Below the pieces are notes generated by a model that was not told the DNA's origin, ran no database searches, and saw only the letters and a program-made list of their open reading frames with translations. From the NCBI RefSeq assembly GCF_905220415.1, contig NC_059553.1, forward strand, positions 208,501 to 272,500: DNA of 64,000 bases, written 5' to 3'. Positions within the stretch are counted from its first letter, which is position 1. Every line of letters starts with the position of its first letter. Made by a program: the position numbers and the translations under genes. Source of the stretch: Colias croceus (taxonomy: Eukaryota > Arthropoda > Insecta > Lepidoptera > Pieridae). Positions 22,801 through 32,481 of the stretch are shown one piece after another.

Positions 22801-24851
22801 AAATGTACGGCACATGAAAAAATATTATCTATGCATAAAATACTTTAAAAATAAATTTATTTCGTGTTGTGTCAAATGACCCCCTGGAGTGGGGAAAGAG
22901 AGGGGATTACAACTCTCGATTTTTTCCCCTTGTCCCCATGATTTTTGTACGGCGTTGCGGAATAATGGATTAAAAGCAGTATAGGCATAGTATGACACAG
23001 ATGCCGTACATGGTCAAATGACCAAATTTACCCCCGGTAACTCTCGGAAATTAAATAAAAATTCCGACTTTGTGGACCACCATTTTTGTACGGCACTGAG
23101 CGGTTCCTTATTATTTTTAATGGATCTATCGATGGTTAAGAATGCCGTACATGGTCAAATGACCAAAATTTACCGAGTCTACCTGTACTTTTCAATTCTC
23201 ATCTGCACTCAGTTGGACAGCTTACAAGTGACGGCATAGTGATAAATCTTATTATTTTTTGCTCTGCTATCGTTCTAGATATCCTTTTGTTGTAGATATC
23301 CCTCCTATTAGAACACGTCGCTTCGAGTCATCTTTCTTAATGAAAACGGCTAAGGAATGGAACTCTCTCCCTAGCTCCATATTTCCCGCACAATACAATC
23401 TGGACCTTTTCAAAGCGAGGGTGAACAGGCTTCTTCTAGGCAGACGTGCATCCAAGTAGACCACATCGCCGCTTCCCATCAGGTGGGATCGTGGTCAAAC
23501 GTCTGCCTATTCATTATAAAAAAAAAAAAAAAAAAATAGATATGTCCCCTGGTGGTTCATTTGACCCATATTTTTTTCCTATGCGGGCTTGTAGTTTATA
23601 TATAGAGCAAAACACTTATGACTTTTAATTGCATGCCTTTCTTTGAGCTGTAATGAATCACTATAGAAATATTTCTCATTAAGGCTAATGAGAGCATAGG
23701 AATATACTTTATACATGAGCCAGAAATAAATACCAGCTCCATTTGTATGGTTACTTTATGACTTATGGGATATCTTGTTCATAAGTATGTAGCAAGAGCT
23801 AGTGGTTTAAACTTTTACTCGCAGAATATCACTGATGGTTGATAGCTGGTTTTAGACGATGGATTCAGAAATATCCATCAATCTATCTTTACAAATAGGA
23901 TTACTAATGTAGATACAATAATTACCATAGTATGGTTATTTTTTATTTAAACACAAAGCTTTGGTATAAAATTGAGTAACAGTATAGTGTTTCAAGTAAC
24001 CAGCATAGAAAATGTAAATTCTTATAGTTCAACACGCTATAGATAAAAATATTGAATTTGTATGGGAATTACTTAATTAAAAAATTTGAAAACATACAAA
24101 TTTGTACAATTATGACGATTGCAGGCACTTTAAATCTATATTTACCTAAATATATACACAATTCTATATTATGGTATTCATAGAAATTTATACTTTTGTT
24201 CTAATCTGCCCCCCTAGCCAAGTGGCTTTATGTTAGCGTAGCGTTCAATAGAATAGAATATTGAACGCTACGCTAACAGAAAGCCACTTGGCTAGGGGGG
24301 CTGTTACATATCCATATGTTTACTGTTTAGCCAGTGTGATCTCAAATTGTCGTCCATAAAGAAATTATACACTCACATGTGTACCGATAGATGAAAACCT
24401 TATTTCAAGACTGGATGTTTTTTCTCTTCAGATGAGATGATTTCTTTGATGTCAATAAACTGATGCTGTAATTGGGTATATTTATGCTGTATCGCAATGA
24501 ATGTTGTTGAGAAATAGAAGATATACTTACAACTAGCAGGAAAGTAAGCGATCCGTATGGCGTAAAGAGGTAGGAGAGTCGGCAGTAGAGAGGAGCCAGG
24601 GCCTGCGGCCGGGGCGGAGGCACGCGCGAGTAGTGAGCGTGCGAGTCCCACGAGTGGTCCGTGAGGTCGGTGGCGGCGGGCGAGCGGCCGCCCGCGCCCG
24701 CGCACCCGCTGCCCGCGATCTCGAAGTCTTGCACGTCCTCCCCTCTGCAGCTCGTCGGCTCCAGCTCCCTGATCTCCTCCAGCAGCAGCTCCACTTCGTC
24801 TGTCGAATACAACTCGCTCGCGGACACGTAGCGCGTCGGCGCCGCTTGCAT
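19804..24851 (-). CDS. Four-helix MARVEL/CMTM-like membrane protein (gene 2)
   Basis: Four coding exons join to 266 aa: 24851-24531 (107 codons), 20821-20648 (58), 20334-20203 (44) and 19977-19804 (57 plus TAG). Donors are GTT|GTAAGT, TGG|GTATGT and TCG|GTACGA; acceptors are TTTCCAG|CTG, ATTGCAG|AGC and ATTACAG|GGA. All junctions are phase 0. A hydrophilic, acidic N-terminus of about 85 residues precedes four hydrophobic segments (about 93-125, 131-158, 166-188 and 204-229), and the C-terminal tail is arginine- and proline-rich. Exons are far richer in GC than the introns. The fold and the intron positions match gene 1 at 9544-13229: one intron inside helix 1, one before helix 3 and one at the start of helix 4. 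Intron 1 (3.7 kb) houses an inverted-repeat element and a hairpin MITE. The exact family is an inference from topology. Confidence 0.8.
21288..23595. mobile_element. Non-autonomous DNA element with long terminal inverted repeats
   Basis: The ends are ACTACAAGCCCGCATAGG and its reverse complement. The inverted arms run for several hundred bases (about 21288-21780 against about 22870-23595, the latter interrupted by a nested LINE). Inside and in the arms a motif of the form GTCATTTGACC..GTACGGCAT is repeated at least eight times in both orientations, for example near 21455, 21597, 21741, 21893, 22200, 23001 and 23142. No protein is encoded. It lies in intron 1 of four-helix gene 2. No clean target duplication was seen and the superfamily is not recognised. 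Confidence 0.85.
23284..23537 (+). mobile_element. 5'-truncated LINE 3' end nested in the inverted-repeat element
   Basis: The fragment encodes the last roughly 60 residues of a LINE reverse-transcriptase protein (RYPFVVDIPPIRTRRFESS... to NRLLLGRRASK, then stop), followed by a short 3' UTR and a poly(A) run. The direct repeat TAGATAT at 23277-23283 and 23538-23544 is its target duplication. The left arm of the host element still shows the uninterrupted site. The same 3' end is found at 9341-9462. Confidence 0.9.
24208..24301. repeat. Near-perfect 94-bp palindrome (hairpin MITE)
   Basis: Arms of about 43 bp begin GCCCCCCTAGCCAAGTGGC and continue through GTTAGCGTAGCGTTCAATA. They are complementary with one mismatch and are separated by a loop of about 8 bp. 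It lies in intron 1 of four-helix gene 2, near the donor of exon 1. Length and shape would give a long, stable hairpin in RNA. Confidence 0.85.
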
Positions 24852-26527
24852 ATCACCCGCCCACGCCGCTACCGCCGAGCGCCGCCGCCCCGGCCCCTCC
24901 TGTTATCGCGCTCGCCGTTAATCAATCGCTACACTCCCATTGAACCGATAGCCGAGCTCCTGTACCTTTTGGAAGCGACACTGATCATTCGTTGCTCTCT
25001 ATGTAACCGCATCATCTATCTAATCGAAGATTTATGATAAATTAATAATTTGTAAACAGAATTAAATGGCGCACTGCTAGCACGCCATGTTTGTTATCAT
25101 ATTTTTTTTAATCCTAGAGTACAGAGTTACCACAGACATTTTTAAACGAGACAGTTCCCAACAATGTTGACAGTCTTTAAATTAATATTGAATAGACTAA
25201 AGATATCGGTATTCTATTTCAGACACATATTTCAGAATTCTATTTAAAAATTACTTCTTACCTAAACGTGGCTATGAAATTATTGAAGATTTCAATGAAT
25301 ATTATTTCACATTCATTATTTTGTGTTACTTAGATAATTTTTAGTTCATATATAATAGCAAGGGGTGATATGATGTGATGTTTTGGAGATTGGAAAGGTA
25401 TTTTAAGGCCGTATCATGAAACATTCCGTAGGTACGACTACCACACACATGCTTTTTTTTCCGAATACTGAGATTAGTCTTGGAGTAGCTTCAGTGGAGT
25501 GCACACGTTTGGAAGAAACATGAATTTCGTATATAAAAGTTGTTCCTCGAAATACAATCTACAAAAATGATCTGATACCTATCATTTCTTCGTAAAATGA
25601 TAAAAAAAAGTTTTATTGAAAAACTTATTGAAAAATATAAATTACTCTAATTAATGAACATTTTCGCTTATAACTTTTTTATTTATAGTTCTACAACAAA
25701 AACTTACTGGACTAAAGTTGTAGAGAATTTAATTTGCAACAAATAATGTTAAAAAAAAATCTTATTGGATAAATAGTTTAAGAGATTTATCGTAAAAACC
25801 ATTTCAACCGCAATTTTCGAGATGGCGGCCGTGGGACAAGGGTGGCGACCCCACAAACTTGGTTTTAGCTTCACACTGACCCCCCTACATATCAAAAAAA
25901 TAAAATTTTGTCCTCTAAAAAACGCAAGATTAGGCCTAAAAAATGTAACATTTCAATGGACTATAAGTAATAACAATAGTTATGAAATAAATAATTACTT
26001 ATGTTTATAAAAAGTTTTATCATGTTCATTTTATTAGAGCATTTTGTTGCCAGTCAAGATCTTTCATATCCCTGTTATGATAATCTTCGTTATTTAGATC
26101 CCACAGGCATGGGAACCCTTCTACACTAATGATTAAATGTTCAATATCACTCATCGTCAATAATCGTATTCGTGGGTGCCCCAGCAATGACCACAATACG
26201 TGTCCGCTCAGCTGATCACTCGGAGGAATTGGTAACTGAGGTCTGTAACGTCATGTAATAAAAAGAGGGCGCTGCATTCATACATGTAGCCTGTGCATGT
26301 AGCACAAGAAGCTTATATCTAAGCTTCTTGATTCTTGATGTAGCATGATGTAGCAACTAGCAACCCTGAATACCGAGACTGAAACGATTTTGATACTAGC
26401 CATGGAAATATACATATTATATGGTGAATTATTTTAATTTTATACAAGAAGTAAAAATGGCTTCACTGATAACGTTTTTTTACTCGTAAACTTAAACTTA
26501 TGCTTTTCGTCCTCTGAGAAACACACA
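24852..26527. other. 5' flank of four-helix gene 2, no further gene
   Basis: The first 100 bases are GC-rich 5' UTR/promoter. The rest is AT-rich. A segment around 25560-25900 (GAGATGGCGGCCGTGGGACA preceded by runs on the theme TTATTGAAAAA) resembles a dispersed repeat but I could not delimit it. A small palindrome AAGAAGCTTATATCTAAGCT lies near 26307. Confidence 0.4.
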
Positions 26528-27214
26528 CTATACCCGGCCACGGCCGCGGCGCGGCGAATGATGATTTCTATGATACTGACAGTTATTCTCGAAACAAACT
26601 TGTAATGGCGTCACCATTAAATTAGAAACGTATTGGAGGCGTCTAAAAATGGCATTTACTAATTTTTACGTAGCTTTATGCCATAACAATGATATTCCGT
26701 TGGAATTATAACAATTCATAACATGTACCTACGAGAAATTATATCAATTTGACTTTACGTTTACGTCCTACAAAACTTACATCGTTGGCATTTATCGAAT
26801 AGTGCGGAACTATCGATAAACAAATTTCGATAATGGTACGAATTCACATTTTTTCCATGCTTAGGCTTTAGTTCATTCGCTATTGAATGGAACAGAAGAT
26901 CACAGCATAATAATTAATTAATTAATTACCGTTCGCGTTTATTTACTTACCTACGATAATATAAGTTCTTTAGACAAATTAAATGGGGGCTTCCACTTTC
27001 ATGATAAAATAATATACACTGTGTTAAACGGGTTTTAAATTACGTGAAAAAGATAAGGCGCATTTTTATGTTTTGGAAAACTTTCGTTATACTTACCTAC
27101 CAGAGGCGGCTCGTGACAAAATTGTATGGGTGTTCACTTGAAATAAAACAACGAAAATACAATAGCGTTAGCAGGATAATTTATTACAAAAAAAAATGAG
27201 CACCACATTATAAA

Positions 27215-27395
27215 TCCATACTAATATTATAAATGCGAAAGTAACTCTGTCTGTCTGTTACTCAATCACGCCTGAACTACTGAACCAATTTGCATGAAAT
27301 TTGGTATGAAATATTTTGATACCCGAGAAAGGACATAGGCTACCCTTTAATTGCGAAATATGTACCACGGGCGAAGCCGGGGCGGACCTCTAGTA
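27215..27395 (+). mobile_element. Helitron-like (Lep1-type) relic
   Basis: ACTAATATTATAAATGCGAA starts the copy, then CTGTCTGTCTGTTACTCAATC, and the end is CGGGCGAAGCCGGGGCGGAC with CTAGTAATATT. Right after the CTAGT the front motif TAATATTATAAATGCGAAAG begins again, as if a second copy inserted at or next to the first. Confidence 0.65.
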
Positions 27396-27579
27396 ATATT
27401 ATAAATGCGAAAGTGTGTTTATTCATTTTAATGTGACTTGGCCATGGGTAACTTTTGACAGTGGTGAAACGACTCATACTAATGCGAATTTAACATCAGG
27501 GGAATCCGCGGGCAAAGAAAATTATATGAATATTGTTTTCAATAAAAATGATGATAATGATGATGATGATGATAATTAC

Positions 27580-29525
27580 GATAAGTCCGAAAAAAGTTCT
27601 ATAAGTCAGGAAATAAGTCGGGAAAATTTCTATTAGCTGAAAAATTACCATAAGAAAGGAAAATTTCTATACGCCAGTAAAATTTCTATAAACAAGGAAA
27701 ATTTCTATAAGTCAGGAAAATTTATATAGATAAGGAAAATTTGTATAAGTCAGGAAAATGTTTACAAGCCAGGAAAATTTCCATAAGTCCGGAAAATTAT
27801 TTCTATACGTCAGGAAAATTTCGATACGCCAGGAAAATTTCGATAAGACAGGAAAATTTCTATACGTCCGGAAAATTTCTATAAGCCATGAAAATTTCTA
27901 TACGTCAGGAAAAATTATATAACCAGGACAATTTTTTATAAGTCAGGAAAATTTCCATAAGTCGGGAAAATTTATATAAGCTGGAAAATTTCCATAAGAA
28001 ATGACAATTTCTATACGCCAGGAAAATTTCTATAAAAAAGGAAAATTTCTATACGTCCGGAAAATTTCTATAAGCCAGGAAAAATTCTATACGTCAGGAA
28101 AAATTCTATAAGCCAGGAAAATTTCTAAACGTGAGGAAAATTTCTCTTTGCCGCAAAAATTTCTATTAGTCAGGAAAAATCCATAAGTCAGGAAAATTAC
28201 GATAAGTGAGGAAAAATTTCTATAAGTCAGGAAAATTTCGATAAGACAGGAAAATTTCCATAAATCGAGAAAATTTCTATTCGTCAGGAAAATTTCTCTT
28301 TGCCACAAAATTATATAGATAAGGAAAATTTGTATAAGTCAGGAAAAATTATATACGCCAGGAAAATTTCTTTACGTCAGGAAAAATTCTATAAGCCAGG
28401 AAAATTTCTATACGTGAAGAAAATTTCTCTTTACCACAAAAATTTCTATAAGTCAGGAAATATCCATAAGTTGGGAAAATTACGATTAGTCAGGAAAAAT
28501 TTATATAAGTCAGGAAAATTTCCATATCTCGGGAAAATTTCTATAAGCTGGAAAATTTTCATAAGAAAGGACAATTTCTTTACGCCAGGAAAAGGAAACT
28601 ATAAACTAGGAAAATTTCTATACGTCCGGAAAATTTCTATAAGCCAGGAAAATTTCTATACGTCAGGAAAAATTCTATAAGCCAGGAAAATTTCTATAAT
28701 TGAGGAAAATTTCTCTTTGCCGCATAAATTTCTATTAGTCAGGAAAATTTCGATAAGACAGGAAAATTTCCATAAATCGAGAAATTTTCTATACGTCAGG
28801 AAAATTTCTCTTTGCCGAAAAATTATATAGATAAGGATAATTTGTATAAGTCAGGAAAAATTATATACGCCAGGAAAATTTCTTTACATCAGGAAAAATT
28901 CTATAAGTGAGGAAAATTTCTCTTTGCAGCAAAAATTTCTATAAGTCAGGAAATATCCATAAGTCGGAAAAAATTCTATAAGCTGGAAAATTTTCATAAG
29001 AAAGGACAATTTCTATACGCCAGGAAAATTTCTATAAACAAGGAAAATTTCTATACGTCCGGAAAATTTCTATAAGCCAGGAAAATTTCCATAAGTCGGG
29101 AAAATTTCTATAAGCTGGAAAATTTTCATAAGAAAGGACAATTTCTATACACCAGGAAAATTTCTATAAACAAGGAAAATTTCAATACGTCCGGAAAATT
29201 TCTATAAGCCAGGAAAATTTCTATATGTCAGGAAAAATTCTATAAGCCATGAAAACTTCTATACGTGAGGAAAATTTCTCTTTGCCGCAAAAATTTCTAT
29301 TAGTCAGGAAAATTTCGATAAGACAGGAAAATTTCCATAAATCGAGAAAATTTCTATACGTCAGGAAAATTTCTCTTTGCCGCAAAATTATATAGATAAG
29401 GATAATTTGTATAAGTCAGGAAAATGTTTATAAAATTTATATGCGTCGGGAAAATTTCTATAAGCCAGCAAAATTTCTATAAGCCAGGAAAATTTCTATA
29501 TGTCAGGAAAATCTCGATAAGTCAA
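27580..29525. repeat. 19-bp minisatellite inside the hAT element
   Basis: About 100 diverged units on the theme GTCAGGAAAATTTCTATAA fill 1.9 kb. A longer pattern marked by AATTTCTCTTTGCCGCAAAA recurs every few hundred bases, so blocks of units were duplicated together. The open frames that cross it (for example 28300-28680 on the plus strand) are by-products of the repeat. Confidence 0.9.
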
Positions 29526-29849
29526 TAAAAAATAATATTATAGATAAATTATGATAAACTACGTATTTAAGGCGATAGAAACGATTCTACTATTCATTTA
29601 TATTTATAACATGGTATGCATAATAAATAACCTTATAATATTTCGTGTTTCACAGAAATAATAATTCAGAAGAGAACTTAATACAACGGTTCCGTGAGAT
29701 GGGAGAGGATCTTCCGTAGATTGCTCTAAACCGTTGTTAGGCGATTGTGAAGGTAATATTAAGTATTATTTATTTAATTAAGTATTGAATATGATAGATA
29801 AATTAAAAAATTTAATCAGAGAGATAATGTGAAAAGCGATTTAATCCTA

Positions 29850-30072
29850 CTAATATTATAAATGCGAAAGTTTGTGAGGATGTGTGTGTGTGTTTGTTAC
29901 TCTTTCACGCAAATACTACTGAACCGATTACAATGAAATTTAGCACACATATAGAAGGTAACTTGGATTAACATAAAGGGTAGGTTTTAGGTTTTATGTA
30001 GGTTTTAGGAACGGGAACTATGCGGGTTTTCCTTTGAAAACGCGGGCGAAGCCGCGGGCGGAAATTTAGTGT
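29850..30072 (+). mobile_element. Helitron-like (Lep1-type) relic, full length
   Basis: The copy runs from CTACTAATATTATAAATGCG, through a TGTGTGTGTG run and CTACTGAACCGATTACAATG, to the end AACGCGGGCGAAGCCGCGGG CGGAAATTTAGT. It lies inside the hAT element. Confidence 0.65.
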
Positions 30073-31335
30073 AACTAAAAATTATAAAGTATTTCAAAAC
30101 AAATTCAATTATTATTTAGCAAAATTAGAAAATCCCCGAATTTGCATTCGCGAACGTATTCATAGTCCGTGTTTTCCAATTACAGCACTAGAGCGCATTA
30201 TGCGGCATAATGCTTATTGCTTAACGTTGAATGTTCCAACTACAGCAACGCTTCGCAGTTCGCACCATCGAGCACTCTTAAAAGTAATGCGCGTGAATTG
30301 ATGCGTGCAATCGATTTATCGTTAGTAATAATTATTAATTGTTGGAAAAAAATTTAAAGCTTTCGTTTCATTGTAGTTTTTTCGAAATAATCAAAGTTAA
30401 TTCAAATTGTGTTAAAAAAATAAATATAAGTATGGATGAAGGTACAAACATTGAAAAAAATGTTAATGAAATAATCAAAATCCAAATTACTTAAAATAAC
30501 CGTAAATAGTTTTCAACCAATTATTATATGTACCACTTTATTTACACATTAATGAGGTTATTGCTAACTCTATGAATATTTTTTTTTTCAACATTGAACT
30601 TAGCGCAACCTGCTGGTGCGTTTCACGTTCCAATTAAGCATCAGCATAATTCGGCATTGTGCGCCACTGAGTCGCATTATGCTCTGTAATTGCTGCGCAA
30701 ATTGCGCAATTGCTGCTGTCATGCGATGCGAAACGTCGCGTCGCTTGAGAGCGGCGCTCCGAAAATGGCTATTTTTCCATAGTAAATCTTTTGTTTCACG
30801 CGCAGAACTGTAGCGAAATTTCTCTTTCACTCTTATTGGATTTCGTATGTAGGAAATGTACTGAATGTTGTTTCATAGGAGCCGAGCGCAATCGAGAGCG
30901 CTCCGTAAGCTCCTTTTCGCGCGTTACTTATATTATAAATGAACAAGAGTGTATGTAATGTATTTTATTTGTAATGTGTATGTAAAGGTACTTTTTTTTA
31001 TTGATTTTAGTATTGGAGTTTTTTACGATAGATTTTAAATAATGAGCAGGTATAACTTTATTATAATTATTTATGGGAGTTCACTGCACCAGCGCCGAGC
31101 CGCCTCTGTTACCTACTTAATCTATGCTAAAAAAACTTAAATTAATACAACAACAACATAATAGACGTTAAAAATTAATTTTATAATATTTGTTAAAACA
31201 TGTTTACCGACGTGGCTGAATGCAAACCACGCCTTTGCCTATAAAATAGTAAAGTATCGACACGACCCATCATACGAGCAATCACAAATCACGACGAACT
31301 GTCATAGGGATCATCATTCGCCGCGCCGGGTATAG

Positions 31336-32481
31336 ATCTTAAAAATTTCAATGGACTATGAAATATAAATATATGTTTTCCTAAAAGTTTCATTCAATTT
31401 TCTACTACTACTGTTTATTATACTTCAATGTCTATATCATTCATTTAGGGAAGGAAAAATGTTAATTGAAATAAAAACCAAACATAAGATTTTTCACATT
31501 TTATTATTTAAAGTATGGATGTAGCAAATAGCTATTGTTGTAACAACATTCTAAGACAGCTTATATCACAGAGTCTTAACATATTTTCCTTATTGTACTA
31601 ACTCCTTACTGTACACGTTTACTTTACAAACATTTTATGTATTGCAAGCATTTAAAACAGGTCAAAATAACGCTACAGCTACGATATTAGAATATGAGGA
31701 ACTTATTAATAAAAGCACGGTGGGTGAGACCTATTATTATAAAATAATGTATTATTGGAGTCAACATTTGGTTACGTAAGGAACCGATCGAAAAAGTCAA
31801 GTCATACAGATATATAATATGTCAACAAAAATAGATATATTTTATTTGAATTAGTTTCAAATAAATTTTCAAGTACTACTGTAAGTGTAATACTCGCATA
31901 TGCAATAAACTATAATAAATGTACCATTATAAAAGTATGTTATAACTACAAAAAGAAAAATGCAAAAACAGAAATATCAAATTCAGTTTTCTTAAAGACT
32001 AAATATAAAATAAATGTAACACTTAAAACTAAAATAGAAAATTCAAATATAAATCACAAAAATCACTAACTGCCTGTCGCTTTCATTTATTGCGTTAACG
32101 AAACTAAGTTTACAACAGTACTATATCGCTCGTACCTACTCATCGAAGTCGGTTCGAATCGAGATATTTTTATGTCATAAAAAATAATAAGAATCGGAAA
32201 TAATATTTATTTGCGTTAGTTCAATGTTTAATATGTCACTCAATCTTTATCATCGAAATCGACAAACCCTTAGGACACACCCGTATTAATTCCAGCAACA
32301 TATATTTATTTGGCCATATAGGTATGTCTCGAAATTCGACATTCGATCAAATTTATTTTTTTAAAGAATAATACAGGGCCAGATATGCGCAAAACTGATA
32401 CCTGCTACACGCAAAAAGTTTATCAAAAAATAACGTACAAACGTACTCGTATACAAGTATACGCACACTGCACAGGACTAG
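31336..32481. other. AT-rich interval, partly 3' UTR of the proline-rich gene
   Basis: No exon was found. The stop codon of the minus-strand proline-rich exon is at 32482-32484, so at least the right part is likely 3' UTR. Confidence 0.4.

Larger units (their letters stand above)
27101..31108. mobile_element. 4-kb non-autonomous hAT element with 8-bp target duplication
   Basis: The ends are CAGAGGCGGCTCG and its reverse complement. The flanks TTACCTAC at 27093-27100 and 31109-31116 form a perfect 8-bp target duplication, the hAT signature, and the CAGAG start also fits. No transposase is encoded. The interior is made of a 19-bp minisatellite, two Helitron-like relics and AT-rich filler. It interrupts TIR element A. 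Confidence 0.92.
26528..31335. mobile_element. TIR element A, copy 1, split by a hAT insertion
   Basis: The ends are CTATACCCGGC... with the block GCGGCGAATGATGAT, and its reverse complement at 31310-31335. Both copies in the window are bounded by TATA next to CCCGGC, which allows a TA or TATA duplication. Without the nested hAT at 27101-31108 the element is about 0.8 kb and non-coding. A second copy in opposite orientation lies at 58588-60451 and shares the segments TATCGATAAACAAATTTCGA, GGAGGCGTCTAAAAATGGCA and CATGTTTACCGA.GTGGCTGAATG. Confidence 0.88.

Noticed and set aside
25822..26010. Short open frame starting MAAVGQGW
   Set aside because: It starts in a segment that looks like a dispersed repeat, has no splice or codon support and no recognisable domain.
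28087..28680. Open frames on both strands in the GGAAAATTTCTATAAG region
   Set aside because: Translation of the 19-bp tandem repeat, with no conserved domain.
27580..29525. Possible CRISPR-like array
   Set aside because: Units are contiguous without unique spacers and diverge gradually; the host is an animal and the array lies in a hAT element.
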